NCBI RefSeq assembly: GCF_031143425.1
Contig: NC_090440.1
Coordinates: 1,273,465,123 to 1,273,529,122 of the forward strand
Source: Pleurodeles waltl
Taxonomy: Eukaryota; Chordata; Amphibia; Caudata; Salamandridae
Reading direction: 5' to 3'
DNA length: 64,000 nucleotides
In this document: positions 1 through 10,688 of the stretch, one piece after another
Layout: each line of letters opens with the position of its first letter
Position numbering within the stretch: position 1 is the first letter of the stretch
Program-made: the position numbers and the translations under genes
The notes under the pieces: model-generated
What the model was told of the DNA's origin: nothing
The model's input: only the letters and a program-made list of their open reading frames with translations
The model's database searches: none

Positions 1-118
1 TCTTCCATTGTCCACAGGTCCACCAGCGGTCTGTACACGGGAGGATTCCTCCTTCTCCTCGCCAAACCCAGCGGACGGTGCCTAGGAAGGACAACATGGA
101 GCACACAGTCAAGCAACC
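1..118 (-). pseudogene. HARBI1-like transposase, N-terminal end only (copy A)
   Basis: Read on the minus strand, 1-95 gives an open frame with VLPRHRPLG, then an Arg-rich run, then NPPVYRPLVDL. This aligns by eye to the same part of the copy B transposase near 26560-26640. In PIF/Harbinger transposases this Arg-rich segment precedes the helix-turn-helix-like region; the DDE catalytic core would lie left of position 1. No in-frame ATG is visible at the start in either copy, so an upstream exon or non-obvious start is possible. Only about 30 confident residues are present and intactness cannot be judged. Confidence 0.6.
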
Positions 119-544
119 CACAGGTACGTACTCACAGCTTGCACAGTAAACGATTCTCTATGCAGTGAATGGCGTGTATGAGTGGCTATGCAAGGCCTAG
201 GCCTGTGTGACGCAGTTGAAATTGAGCCATGTGGACCCTCGAAATGGCGGCTGCCTGACCTGTGAAGTGTGACAATGGGATGTGAGGTCAATGCGCTGGC
301 GTGGCACACTGTGGCGGTAGGCGGTCGAAGACCGCGGCGCGAAGCCGCATTGGATAACATTGAAGCCTATGGGTATCAGGAGCCAATGGCGAAGTGCGCC
401 GGCGGTGGCGGTACGCCCCGCCGCGGTACGCACCGCCGCGGGCGTGACCGCCATTTTCTATCTACTTATTCACTCGCGACTTGAACTTTCACAGGAGAGG
501 ACCTATACTGCAAGTGTTGCTGTGACCTCGGTCTGGAAGGGACA
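119..544. promoter_or_regulatory. Divergent intergenic (putative bidirectional promoter) of Harbinger A
   Basis: This gap separates the minus-strand transposase from the plus-strand Myb-like gene. It is clearly alignable with 26726-27077 in copy B, including a shared palindromic core (GCGGT...GGCGGTCGAAGACCGC) near 311-335 and the CAGGAGCCAATG segment, which holds a CCAAT-box-like string. Short divergent gaps like this usually carry both promoters; that role is inferred, and no TATA box is evident. Confidence 0.4.
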
Positions 545-675
545 ATGGCTGCTGCGACTGGGGAAAGGGCCCCTGCCTTCACTGGAGAAGAGTTGGAGAA
601 ACTTGTGGATGGGGTCCTCCCCCAGTATGCGCTACTCTACGGTCCTCCAGACCAACAAGTGAGTTTAATTCAATA

Positions 676-1447
676 TGGATTTGGGGCCACTGGCTGGCCT
701 GGGGGCCTGGCGGGGGGCATGTTGGGCCTGGCGGGGGGCATGGTGGGGATGGGGGGCATGTTGGGCCTGGCGGGGGCCTGGCGGGGGGCCTGGCGGGGAT
801 GGGGGGCATGTTGGGCCTGGCGGGGGGCATGGCGGGGATGGGGGGCATGTTGGGCCTGGCGGGGGGGCATGGCGGGGGGCCTGGCGGGGATGGGGGGCAT
901 GTTGGGCCTGGCGGGGGGCCTGGCGGGGGCCTGGCGGGGATGGGGGGCATGTTGGGCCTGGCGGGGGGCATGGCGGGGATGGGGGGCATGTTGGGCCTGG
1001 CGGGGGGCCTGGCGGGGATGGGGGCATGTTGGGCCTGGCGGGGGGCCTGGCGGGGATGGGGGGCATGTTGGGCCTGGCGGGGGGCATGGCGGGGATGGGG
1101 GGCATGTTGGGCCTGGCGGGGGGGGGGGCATGGCGGGGGGCCTGGCGGGGATGGGGGGCATGTTGGGCCTGGCGGGGGGCATGGCGGGGGGCCTGGCGGG
1201 GATGGGGGGCATGTTGGGCCTGGCGGAGGGCCTGGCGGGGGGCCTGACGGGGATGGGGGGCATGTTGGGCCTGGCGGGGGGCATGGCGGGGATGGGGGGC
1301 ATGTTGGGCCTGGCGGGGGGCATGGCGGGGATGGGGGGCATGTTGGGCCTGGCGGGGGGGCATGGCGGGGGGCCTGGCGGGGATGGGGGGCATGTTGGGC
1401 CTGGCGGGGGGCATGGCGGGGGGCCTGGCGGGGATGGGGGGCGTTGG
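676..1447 (+). repeat. G-rich minisatellite in intron 1 of the Harbinger A Myb-like gene
   Basis: About 770 bp of imperfect repeats of roughly 20-40 bp, built from GGGCATGTTGGGCCTGGC and GGGGGGCATGGCGGGGAT. The plus strand is extremely G-rich, with many runs of four or more G. It lies wholly between the exon 1 donor (659) and exon 2 acceptor (1515). Copy B has only a 197-bp intron here with no such array, so this is an expansion specific to copy A. Long Gly- and Pro-rich frames through it are compositional artefacts. Confidence 0.95.
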
Positions 1448-3635
1448 GCCACTGGCAACGAAAATGCAGACAAACTTTAACGTGGTATTTCTCCCTCCTT
1501 GTACGTGTCACATAGGTCCGCGCCCATGAGAAGATCGGGATTTGGCGTGCCATCGCCAAGGAAGTCCGGACCCTGGGGGTCCACCATCGACGGGGCACCC
1601 ACTGCCGCAAGAGGTGGGAGGACATCCGCCGCGGGACCAAGAAGACCGCCGAGTCTCTGCTGGGGATGGCCTCCCAACGTAGGCGGGGTGCCTGCCGTCA
1701 ACTGACCCCCCTGATGTTCCGGATCCTGGCGGTGGCCTACCCTGATTTGGATGGGCGCGTGAGGGCAGCACAGCAGACACAAGGGGGTGAGTACAAGCTT
1801 AATCTACTCTGTTGTCGCGCAGTGGAGGTGTCTGGGTGGGGGAGGAGGGCTGTGGGTCCCCCTAGGCCAGGGCGATATCTGTAGGCTGGGCACCCCCGTA
1901 AGCCCCTGTGTCCCCAGCCACCACCCTCAGTAGTGTGCCAGTACAGCCATCCCTGGGCCGTGTCATCCATGGGTGCAGTTGTCAACTCTAGGCGTGTAGG
2001 GCATGTTCCACGGAATGCGTAGCGGACCCCAAGTGCGCAACTTAGTGCAGGGGGCATCTGTGTCTGTCATGTCCGCTAACTGTACCGGTGATCCATGTAC
2101 TCAAAATCTCTTTATTTCTCTCTCCCCCCCCCCTTTTTGTTTGTCTTTCTGTGCTTGTGTGCATCAGCATCATCAGGCGGAGGAGAAGGGGCATCGGGGC
2201 AGGAGGGAGCTGCATCTCACATGGCCCAGGAGGGCCATGCCACAGAGTCTGACTGGACCAGTGAGACGGAGGGTGAGGGGAGCTCCACAACGGGGACGAC
2301 TGGACCCTGCAGCGACACGGACACGTCCTCGGAAGGGAGCTCCCTTGCGGGGGGGGCAACATCCGTGCCCCCCGCCATTACAGGTACAGCCGCCACCCAG
2401 CGCACCATCTCCGCCCTCCCAGCAGCCCCTCAGCGTTCGCCCCGTGCCCGCTCTGCCAGGAAGCCGGGCATCTCCTTCGCCCCAGGCACCTCAGGCCCTG
2501 CCCCTGTTACCCCCGCTGCCCTCAGTGAGGAGGTCATTGACCTCCTCCGAACGCTCATTGTTGGGCAGACTACCCTTTTGAATGCCATCCAGGGGGTGGG
2601 GAGGGAGGTTCATCGCAGCAATGCGTACCTGGAGGGCATTCATTCGGGTCAGGCTGCCCATCAACGATCGTTCCAGGCTCTGGCCTCAGCACTGACGGCA
2701 GCCATTGTCCCTGTCTCCTGCCTCCCTCTACTAACTCCCTCCTCCCAGTCTCCTGTTCCTCTGCCTGTCCCACCCACACCATCAGACCAGCCTGCACACA
2801 CCTCAACACCCAAGAGCAGCTCATCCAAACAGAAGCACCACAGATCACGCAGACATTCACACAAGCAACATTCCGATGCAGACATGCCAACAGTCACTAC
2901 CACCTCTGTGACCCCCACCTCCTCGTCTCCCTGTGACGTCTACACTCACACCTTCATTCACCTCACCATCAGCCAGTGTTTCCATCACCAGCACACCCAC
3001 CAGAACACTCCGCACACGTGCAGTCACCACCCCCACTGCCATTTACACGTCCCCTGTGTCCTCTCCCACTGTGTCTGTCACCCCCTCTTCCACACCACAC
3101 AAACGCAGCCACCCACCCACCCAACAGCCATCCACCTCACGACAGCCTATCCCTCCTGCACCTGCACCCAAAGACAGCAAACGTCACTCACCTACAACCA
3201 CATCCTCTCCCTCCACTCCCATTCCCACTGTACCTATCACTCTCCATTGTCCCAAGAAAATCTATCTCTCTACTGCTAACTTCTTTCCTGACCCTGAGCC
3301 CCCCCCTCCTTCTCGTCGGGGTAAAAAGAGCACCTCAGCCACCACCAGCCCTGCAGCCCCCTTGACAAGGGTGCAGGGGTATTGGAGCCCACCAGCGCGC
3401 ATGTCTGGATCTTCGCCCAGCAGCAAGGGGACAGGCAGCCCACCCCCTGGGAAGAGGAGCAGAAGGCGGAAGGGCCGCCGCAGGAGCCCGGGTTCTATAT
3501 CCCGCCAGGACACTAGCCATCCACCGTCAACAGCCACAGCTCCAAAGGGAGGAAAGGGCCACAGACTCCCGACTAAGGAGGGCAAGGGCAGCAAGGCGGA
3601 GAAGTCAGGCAGCAGGCCTGCTGCCCATGGAGGAC

Positions 3636-3965
3636 CCGTCACAGCTGCCCAGGAGGAGCCCACAACCCCCATAGCCGCTGCCCAGGGAGGAACCGTCACA
3701 GCTGCCCAGGGAGAGCCCACCACCCCCATAGCCGCTGCCCAGGGAGGAACCGTCACAGCTGCCCAGGAGGAGCCCACCACCCCCATAGCCGCTGCCCAGG
3801 AGGAGCCCACAACCCCCATAGCCGCTGCCCAGGGAGGAACCGTCACAGCTGCCCAGGAGGAGCCCACAACCCCCATAGCCGCTGCCCAGGGAGGAACCGT
3901 CACAGCTGCCCAGGGAGAGCCCACCACCCCCATAGCCGCTGCCCAGGGAGGACCCAGCCCAGCTG
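3636..3965 (+). repeat. In-frame 57-bp minisatellite in exon 3 tail (copy A)
   Basis: Tandem units of about 57 bp, some shortened, encode repeats such as GTVTAAQEEPTTPIAAAQ. Units are nearly identical, suggesting recent slippage or conversion. Copy B has a different repeat at the same place in the gene (29530-29755). Confidence 0.9.
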
Positions 3966-4089
3966 GCCAGGAGGGCCCCACCACCCACAGCCCAGGTGGG
4001 CATTGAAGGAGCACCATCCCCGCTGCCCAGGAGGGCACCACCAGGCAATGAGCAGTTGGCCATAGAATGGCCGCTGTCTCCAGCACCGC

Positions 4090-4500
4090 TCCGCTGGGGA
4101 CCGCCGTCTCAAGAACCGCTGAACTGGGCCTTTCAAGGCAAGAACCGCTGAACTGGGCCCTTCAAGGCAAGAACCGCTGAACTGGGCCCTTCAAGGCAAG
4201 AACCGCTGAACTGGGCCCTTCAAGGCAAGAACCGCTGAACTGGGCCCTTCAAGGCAAGAACCGCTGAACTGGGCCCCGCCGTCTCCAGCACCGCTCCGCT
4301 GGGGACCGCCGTCTCAAGAACCGCTGAACTGGGCCCTTCAAGGCAAGAACCGCTGAACTGGACCCTTCAAGGCAAGAACCGCTGAACTGGGCCCTTCAAG
4401 GCAAGAACCGCTGAACTGGGCCCTTCAAGGCAAGAACCGCTGAACTGGGCCCTTCAAGGCAAGAACCGCTGAACTGGGCCCTTCCAGGCAAGAACCGCTG
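4090..4500 (+). repeat. 29-bp tandem array downstream of the Myb-like gene (copy A)
   Basis: More than ten copies of a 29-bp unit containing CAAGAACCGCTGAACTGGGC, interrupted once near 4276-4320 by a repeat of the preceding GCCGTCTCCAGCACCGC segment. A related but more irregular array built on CACCGCTGAACAGGGCAA lies at 29815-30410 in copy B. Confidence 0.95.
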
Positions 4501-4599
4501 GCCCTTTGGCAGACGTGGCAGGGCAGGATCTGTCTCGGGCAGGGCTGCAGGATGTCCTCTGGCCAACATGCCTCCTCCAGTGGCAGTGGAGTCTGTTAT

Positions 4600-5003
4600 G
4601 GACTGTTTCTCCCCAGGATGGCCCAGTGGGCAGGCCACCCACTGTAGGGACTGTATGGACTGTGGCTTTGCTCTCCCCAGGATGGCCCAGTGGGCAGGCC
4701 ACCCACTGTATGGACTGTATGGACTGTGGCTTTGCTCTCCCCAGGATGGCCCAGTGGGCAGGCCACCCACTGTATGGACTGTATGGACTGTGGCTTTGCA
4801 CTCCCCAGGATGGCCCAGTGGGCAGGCCACCCACTGTATGGACTGTATGGACTGTGGCTTTGCTCTCCCCAGGATGGCCCAGTGGGCAGGCCACCCACTG
4901 TATGGACTGTATGGACTGTGGCTTTGCACTCCCCAGGATGGCCCAGTGGGCAGGCCACCCACTGTATGGACTGTATGGACTGTGGCTTTGCTCTCCCCAG
5001 GAT
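4600..5003 (+). repeat. 64-bp tandem array (copy A)
   Basis: About six units with a period of exactly 64 bp; CTGTGGCTTTG starts at 4660, 4724, 4788 and so on. Units are almost identical to one another. Copy B has an array with the same period and the same start motif, but with fixed differences in every unit. Confidence 0.95.
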
Positions 5004-5868
5004 GGGCCAGTGGTCATGGAGTCCCCTTGTGGATCTGGCGTCGTGTACTCAAGTGGCTGAGGTGCCCCCCCTTCCCTTCCCCCTGAGGTGCCTGTCCTTT
5101 TTTCTTTCTGATGCCCCTGCAGTGTTCTCTCCGTGGAGTTCTTGTCGTGGGACTGGGCCTTGCCCCTTTGCTCAGGACCCCTGTGGTCCACGGACAGTGG
5201 TTGGACTACATATAGTAGATGTATATATTTTGTACATAGTTTATTTATTTATTTGGTTTACTGCTGTCCATTTTTCAATATATCTGCCCGTTTAAGATCT
5301 CTTCTTTTGGTCTTTGCATTATTTCGGAGGGGGGGGGTTTGTGGGTTGTGACAGTGATCTGTGGGAATGCATTGATGTGTGTGTTGTAGTGGGTGTGGGT
5401 GGGTGGGTGTGTGCCGGTAATCTTTTCCCTCCCCTGTGTCGTAGGTGCAGTACTCACCGATGTCTTCCGCGCCGCCGGGCGTGCTCCTGGTACAGGAGCA
5501 GGTATAGGAGTGCGGGGATGACCTGTAACTCGGGTTCCATACTGCCGGAATCTCGCGTGGAGTATGTGGAGGTGAGCGTTTTCCCGTTCGTAGTCTGTTT
5601 CCGCCGTGTTTTTATCAGCGGTGCTCCCGCCCCGGAAAAGGTGGCAGATTGGTGGGTCGTGATAGGGTGGGCGGTACATTGTCTGCCGCCTGGCTGTTGG
5701 CGGTGACCGCCACGCTGTTTGTTTGTTCCGCCGTGGCGGTCGGAGTGTTAATGCGGCGGGCTGTGTTGGCGGTTCCCGCCAGGGTCAGAATGGCCTTTTT
5801 TGGACCGCCGGCCTGTTGGCGGGTTGGCCGCCGCTTTATCACCGACCGCCAGGGTCAGAATGACCCCC
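5004..5868 (+). other. Right subterminal and terminal region of Harbinger A
   Basis: No coding gene seen. It holds an AT-rich stretch near 5205-5300, then GC-rich hairpin-like sequence with repeated CCGCC/GGCGG motifs from 5460 onward, and finishes in the right TIR ...CCGCCAGGGTCAGAATGACCCCC. It corresponds to 31084-31983 in copy B. Confidence 0.7.
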
Positions 5869-5871
5869 TTT

Positions 5872-7971
5872 GTGATGTAAATCAGACAAATGACGCAACA
5901 ACAACAAGGTGGCTTCTTTACAAATCTCTTCAGTATCTGTGGCGACTAGCAAATCATCAATGTACTGAATAAGGGTAGCGCCGTCAGGTAAAACAATTGC
6001 ATCAAGCTGTGTTTTTAAAGCCTGACTATATATTGATGGACTTTCACAGTAGCCTTGAGGAGCGCGTTTGAAGCGGAAACTTCGGCCTCCAAAACTAAAG
6101 CCAAAAATATCCCTGCTCTCCTTTGCAATCGGGATGCTGAAGAAAGCATTCTTTAAGTCAATCACCGAGAACCAGGTGGCGGAAGCTGAAATCATAGTCA
6201 ATATGGCAGTGATATCAGGAACAACTGGAAACTGTGGCACAACTATTTTATTTACCTCTCTAAGATCAATCACGAGCCTGTAAACAGGTGGCTTAGAGGG
6301 GTCAGTACGTTTCAAAACAGGCAGAACAGGACTATTACAAACGTTGCCTCTTGTCTCTTCAATTACATCTTTTTCATAAATGATCGCTAGCAACGCCTTT
6401 TCACCTTCGCTAGAGATCTTGTATTGTTGAATGCGTGGTAATTTAACATTGGCTTTCAATGTCACAACATAAGGCGGTATTTCCAACAGTCCCACGTCAT
6501 TAGGACCAGTAGCCCAAATGGTATCAGGAAGAAACGACAATTCGGTCGGAAGTTTACCCTTTGAGAAATACATTGGAGAGACCACTTTCCTACCCAGTGT
6601 AAGTTGTACTCCCGAAGGAGAACAATATAATGTCGCATACAATCTTTTCAACAAATCCAATCCTAACAAGTTTTCACCACAACCTGTCGTCAGAATAAGG
6701 GGTGATTCCAATTCACAAGGTCCAACAGAAAGGGACATAGGACTAGAAATTGGGTTTCTAACCGGGGCGCCAGAAAAACCTACTGAAACATTCATCTCGC
6801 CAGACAAAGGTGCGCCAGGGAGTTTTGAGTGCATAATAGAACTCTTTGTGGCACCAGTATCCAACAGAAAAGGCTCTGACACACCTGAGGTAATCACCTT
6901 AACATAAGGTCCATTCTGATCCACTGGAACTAAAAAAACTCCCTCTCTTCGTCTATGGCTGTCCTGGCAATTATTACCTTCCAGATTCTCATCTTCTGCA
7001 TAGTAGTCGTCAGCATGGTACTGAGCCGTCCTACCAGACGCGTTATGTTGCTGGTCAAAACTATTCATTGAGTTTTGAGACGGAAAGGAACGCGTGTTCT
7101 GGGGGAAACTTCCACGTCCTCTACCTCTAGGAGCTTGTTGAACACCTCGACCTCTTGCGCCAGAAGCACCATTCGTACGCTGTAACAAAATAGGACAACT
7201 ATACTTGAAATGACCCTCTTCTTTACAATATGAACACTGATTGGGACCTACAGGAACACGTGGTTGAGAAAACTCGAACCTTTGCGAGTTTCTCTGGAAC
7301 TGTTGAGGTTGCTGATAGTTACTCTGACCACCATGTGGCGGATACGCCTGTTGTAAAAGAACCTTCGTCTTTAATTCTTTAGTTTTCTTGTCTGCTCTAT
7401 CCTTCTCATCTTTATCCCTATTTTCGTAGTACTGTGCAGTAGCCAATATTTGTGCTGAAGAGGAAACGGCCCAAGAACTCTCTGAATCCTTCAATTTCTT
7501 ACACAGCTCGGCAAGCAAATTGTGCACAAACTTGTCGACGAACAACCGTTGACCACCTTCTGTACTCATATCTTGACCACTGTGGTCGATAAATGTTTCC
7601 TCAAACCTGGTGAAGAAATCAGACACTGTTTCATCTTTCTTCTGCTTATACGCAGACAATTTATCCCAATTCACACGCATCGCAGGCATTAAAGTCTTCA
7701 TGTAAGTAATAATCCTAGCAGGCAGTTCTGCTACCAAAGGCTCAGGCTTGGCACCACCAACTTGTCTATCATTTGCAGCACTAAAATTAGCCCATGAGTC
7801 ACCTAACTCTTGTGCATGATCTGTATGGCGAATCAATCCCCACAAAGGCTGTGGAACAACATTCCCAAATGACATGTCTATGTCGGCTAAGTTCATAATG
7901 CATGAGTCTGCAGTCTGTGATAATTCCTTATAGTACCCTGCAGGGTTTTTACGGGGATCAGGCAAAGTCTG
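5872..7971 (-). pseudogene. ERV gag (capsid/nucleocapsid) - protease - reverse transcriptase, truncated
   Basis: One open frame runs about 700 codons with no stop or frameshift between gag and pol. In order: capsid with a major homology region (DETVSDFFTRFEETF, near 7605-7645); a CCHC zinc knuckle CSYCKEEGHFKYSC near 7193-7236; aspartic protease LLDTGATKSSI near 6853 with GLDLLKRL; and RT with VIDLREVN, DLKNAFFSIP, APQGYCESPS and catalytic YIDD at 5951-5968. It is in frame with the upstream gag segment, separated only by TAG at 7972-7974. The C-terminal end of the open frame runs into Harbinger sequence and is not viral. RT thumb, RNase H and integrase are missing from the window. Confidence 0.85.
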
Positions 7972-9402
7972 CTAAAGGGCTAAAACTTCAGCTCGCTTCC
8001 ACGGAACATGTACCCAAACACGCTGAAAATTAGCTGGGACAGAATCAATGTGATTAGCATCATCAGCCTCAACAGCGTCCTTCCATACCGGAGGGACTTC
8101 TCTCATTGGGTACTGTTGCACCTTTTTTTTAACAGAGGAGTCATGTTGGAACAATGACTGAGAAGGATCCTTATTCCTAAAGGACAACAACGTTGCAACT
8201 GCTGTCTCAACATCGGGACCCACAATCGTGCCCTTTGCAAACTCAAACCGTACACGGCACAAATCAGGCGGATTTGTTTCCAAATCATTATCTTCCAATT
8301 CCTCACAAAGGAAAGCACACATTTTCTCAAAAACGTATCTTTGTTTTGGTGCTCCCCATTGACGGAAGACATCCATAACAGACTCTACATCGTATCTTAA
8401 AGGGTAAACAACCCATTTACGTGCCATACGGTCCAACATTTCTTTCTCTTGAGAATTAGGCAGTTGACTACGCGACTGCTTACGCTCCGAATCTGGGGTC
8501 ACACCAGACGACCCAAAGAGAGGAAATATAAGGCTGGCAACAGTATCTGTCATTCTCTGTCGGACAGAAGGAGAAGTTGATGAAAGAACAGGAGGAAAAA
8601 CAGAGGGAGGCAAGGCAGACGCAGAAGCAGACGCAGAGGCAGTATCAGGAAGAACACTAGAAGAGGCAGTCGATGTAGTACATAAAGTTGTAGGAGGTAC
8701 AGATGGAGCAGGTAGCAAAGTCGGCAGCCCTTGAAGGGGCTGCGCCATAGTAGTAGGAGCCAACTGAAAAGGAGCTGGCGGCTGTGGAAGAACCTGAGGC
8801 ACAATAACCGGAGGTTGCACAGCTAAAGGTTGCGGAGGTGCTGTAGCATTCTGCGCATAAGGCGGTGGCGAACTCAACAAGTGTGACATTAAAGGATCTT
8901 TCTCAAGTTCTTTTGCTGCATCTTGCTGAAGAAGCGGAAGAACTGGATAACATTTATCGGTCACCAATTTACGTTGCCTGTGCAACTGCTCATTCATCTG
9001 TTCTTCTTCATCATCTTTAAACTGCATGGCAGCTTGCATTATCGAGATACCCTCTTCCCTCTTATTTCTCTTTGCTAATTTAATTTCCTTCTGTTTGGCT
9101 TCCTTACGCCATAGGCGGAAAGAGTCAAACATCGCCGACCGGGCTTTCTTCTTAAAAAGTTTAACCTCCAGATTATTCAGAATCTCTGTGTAAAAACTAC
9201 CATATTGGGGCCATTTTAAAACACTATCTTTCCTGGTGTATCGGATCCATACTTCATTATATATGATGGGGCCTATGCCATGTTTCACATATAGTTCATA
9301 GGTTGGAGTTCCAATCGGAGGAACCGGACACGAGTCCTCCAATCGGGAATCCCTATTATAACCAAGACAAAACAAATTTCCATATCTGCTAAGACCAGGC
9401 AT
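7972..9402 (-). pseudogene. ERV gag, matrix-side half ending at a nonsense codon
   Basis: ATG at 9402-9400 begins a 476-residue open frame. The N-terminal region is charged (KKKARSAMFDSFRLWRKEAK), followed by a long Pro/Ser/Ala-rich linker, then a second folded-looking region (WVVYPLRYDVESVMDVF). It ends in WVHVPWKRAEVLAL and TAG (7972-7974), at what should be the start of capsid. The downstream capsid continues in the same frame, so this is a simple nonsense lesion. The N-terminal segment shares recognisable spacing and residues with gag of the tandem ERV at 42105 (WPQYGSFYTEILNNL versus FPEYRTFNTRILENL), so the two families are related. Confidence 0.8.
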
Positions 9403-9816
9403 CTTCGCTCTCTAGTCTAGCTTCAAACTTCAAAGGATTATCGAATACGATAGTCTTGTGAATACACAAATCCCTCGGCTTTGGTACTTGCAAGTTCCAA
9501 ATCAAAGATCCCAAGGGGATACCAAACTAAGAACCAAACTAAGGACTGGGCGACGCTCCACTTATACTTAACTGAGGTATCGATGACGTCACCAGAAGAC
9601 TCGTTTATCGTTTCGCTCTACCAAATCATCAAGGGTCCAAAACAGGGCGATAGTCAGGGCAGCAGTCCTTCGTAGCCGTCGGAAAGCGGGGAACCTCGCA
9701 GCAAAGACTTTCGGACCACGTCGACATACAGGGGTCGATGAAGTGGCGGACTTCCTCCAGAATTTTCACACGAAGCTCCTCACGAACCTCTGGCTTGGAC
9801 TGGTACCGCTGAAATC
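9403..9816 (-). other. Untranslated leader of the minus-strand ERV
   Basis: About 410 bp between the primer binding site and the gag ATG. No open frame of note. Packaging signals and a splice donor would be expected here, but I cannot identify them with confidence. Confidence 0.6.
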
Positions 9817-9834
9817 GCCCCACGTTGGGCGCCA
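9817..9834 (-). promoter_or_regulatory. Primer binding site, tRNA-Lys(1,2) type
   Basis: The minus strand reads TGGCGCCCAACGTGGGGC, an apparently perfect 18-nt complement of the 3' end of tRNA-Lys(1,2). It begins two bases after the LTR end, the normal spacing for priming minus-strand DNA synthesis. Confidence 0.9.
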
Positions 9835-9836
9835 AC

Positions 9837-10688
9837 TGAAGTACTGGGTTTTTCAGAACCTAGTGGTGCCAGGGAACACACCCTAAGACTTCGAGTCCTT
9901 CCTGTTTCAGACTACAGAAACACAGAGTCTTCTTGGTGAAGTCAAAGATCTTGTTTATTGGCTGCAGCCAGTAACGGGTATCCTAGAAGTACAACACGGT
10001 GTATATTCTCAGGAGACTGCTCCCTTTGCAAAGCTAACCTTCTCTTTTATACAAAATATTATGCTTTAGGCAAACATTCCTTATTTTACAGTTGACCATT
10101 CACATATTTTCACTACAAATTAATAGCAGGTTTATGATGACAAGCCCATATTTCAGTTTGTCCAGCCCTCAATTAATTACCCGGAAAGGCTTAGTACTTT
10201 CATCAGATATCGACGGACCCCCAATATAAACGGGTACCTCCTCCTTGTAAAGCAAGTCATAAAGAAAGAAACAGAGACAGGTGTGTGTAAGATTAGGCAT
10301 GGTTTGTGTGTGATGAAAGGTTTATGATGTGTTGTGCCTTGATACTAATCTCATTCGGCCACTGGGAAAGAAACTGGCCGAACAGGTTTGGCTTCAGGCA
10401 GTGGAGTCAGCTTGCCCAGGTCACAGAGGAGTCAGCAAAGGTGTACGTGTCCTTCAGACTCCTTTTCAGCATTAGACATTGGCCTATTTGAGGGCAATCA
10501 TAAAATGGCTGTCGTTTAAATGGAACACGAGGGTTCAGGACGGAAACTCTGATATTCGGGTGATTTCGTTACCCGAATATGAATACAATGCTTGTGCATA
10601 TTATTCTAATCATTCCCTGTCTGCTGATACCAAAATCGTTGTGATACGACGATGTTTATAACACGGGTCCGGAATTTTCAGTACCACA
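9837..10688 (-). repeat. 5' LTR of the minus-strand ERV
   Basis: 852 bp. On the minus strand it starts TGTGGTACTG at 10688 and ends CAGTACTTCA at 9837; the ends are inverted repeats matching at 8 of 10 positions with TG...CA termini. A TATA box (TATAAAA, 10051-10045) and a polyadenylation signal (AATAAA, 9959-9954) are spaced as expected for U3-R-U5. Immediately outside, at 10689, sequence of a different ERV begins with GTAC, the probable start of a short target duplication. Confidence 0.85.

Larger units (their letters stand above)
545..4006 (+). pseudogene. Myb/SANT-like accessory protein of Harbinger A (3 exons, frameshifted)
   Basis: Three exons fit well. Exon 1 is 545-658, ATG plus 38 codons, ending CCAACAA before GTGAGT. 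Exon 2 is 1516-1786, with acceptor CACATAG and donor GTGAGT. Exon 3 starts at 2168 after GCATCAG. Phases agree: 114 nt, then 271 nt leaving one base that completes an Ala codon. Exons 1-2 encode a trihelix/SANT-like DNA-binding domain (EELEKLVDGVLPQY ... IWRAIAKEV ... CRKRWEDIRR). Exon 3 encodes a Ser/Thr/Pro-rich region with a leucine-rich patch (EEVIDLLRTLIVGQTTLLNAI), then a basic stretch and a repeated tail. Around 2930 the frame shifts relative to copy B, so exon 3 is broken. In Harbinger elements this partner helps the transposase enter the nucleus and bind the ends. Confidence 0.75.
1..5868 (+). mobile_element. Harbinger DNA transposon copy A, right portion
   Basis: The left end lies outside the window. 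Gene order matches copy B (23005-31983): start of a minus-strand transposase, a divergent promoter gap, then a spliced plus-strand Myb/SANT-like gene, tandem arrays and a GC-rich right end. The right terminus reads ...GGTCAGAATGACCCCC and ends at 5868. It is followed by TTT (5869-5871), the probable target duplication, and then directly by reverse-transcriptase coding sequence of a minus-strand ERV. The element therefore landed inside that ERV. It differs from copy B by a large G-rich minisatellite in intron 1. The left TIR and second TTT cannot be checked here. Confidence 0.85.
5872..10688 (-). mobile_element. Endogenous retrovirus with tRNA-Lys primer site (5' part, minus strand)
   Basis: On the minus strand the order is LTR (10688-9837), primer binding site, leader, gag, protease and reverse transcriptase. 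The RT reading frame is cut at 5872 by the right end of Harbinger A; the rest of pol, env and the 3' LTR should lie left of the window. The outer LTR edge (10688) directly abuts plus-strand RNase H/integrase linker sequence of another ERV. This indicates the provirus inserted into that older element. The major homology region and protein motifs are gammaretrovirus-like, while the primer site is a lysine type. Confidence 0.85.

Noticed and set aside
545..1640. Long Gly-rich plus-strand and Pro-rich minus-strand open frames
   Set aside because: They run through the G-rich minisatellite in intron 1; openness follows from the repeat composition, and good splice sites remove the region.
4600..5003. 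CRISPR-like or regulatory repeat array
   Set aside because: Units are head-to-tail 64-bp repeats with no spacers, typical minisatellites.
4396..5295. Several overlapping 100-245 codon frames on both strands
   Set aside because: All are translations of the 29-bp and 64-bp arrays in different frames.
5839..5871. C-terminal extension of RT (HHKGGHSDPGG)
   Set aside because: These residues come from the Harbinger terminal repeat, not from the ERV.
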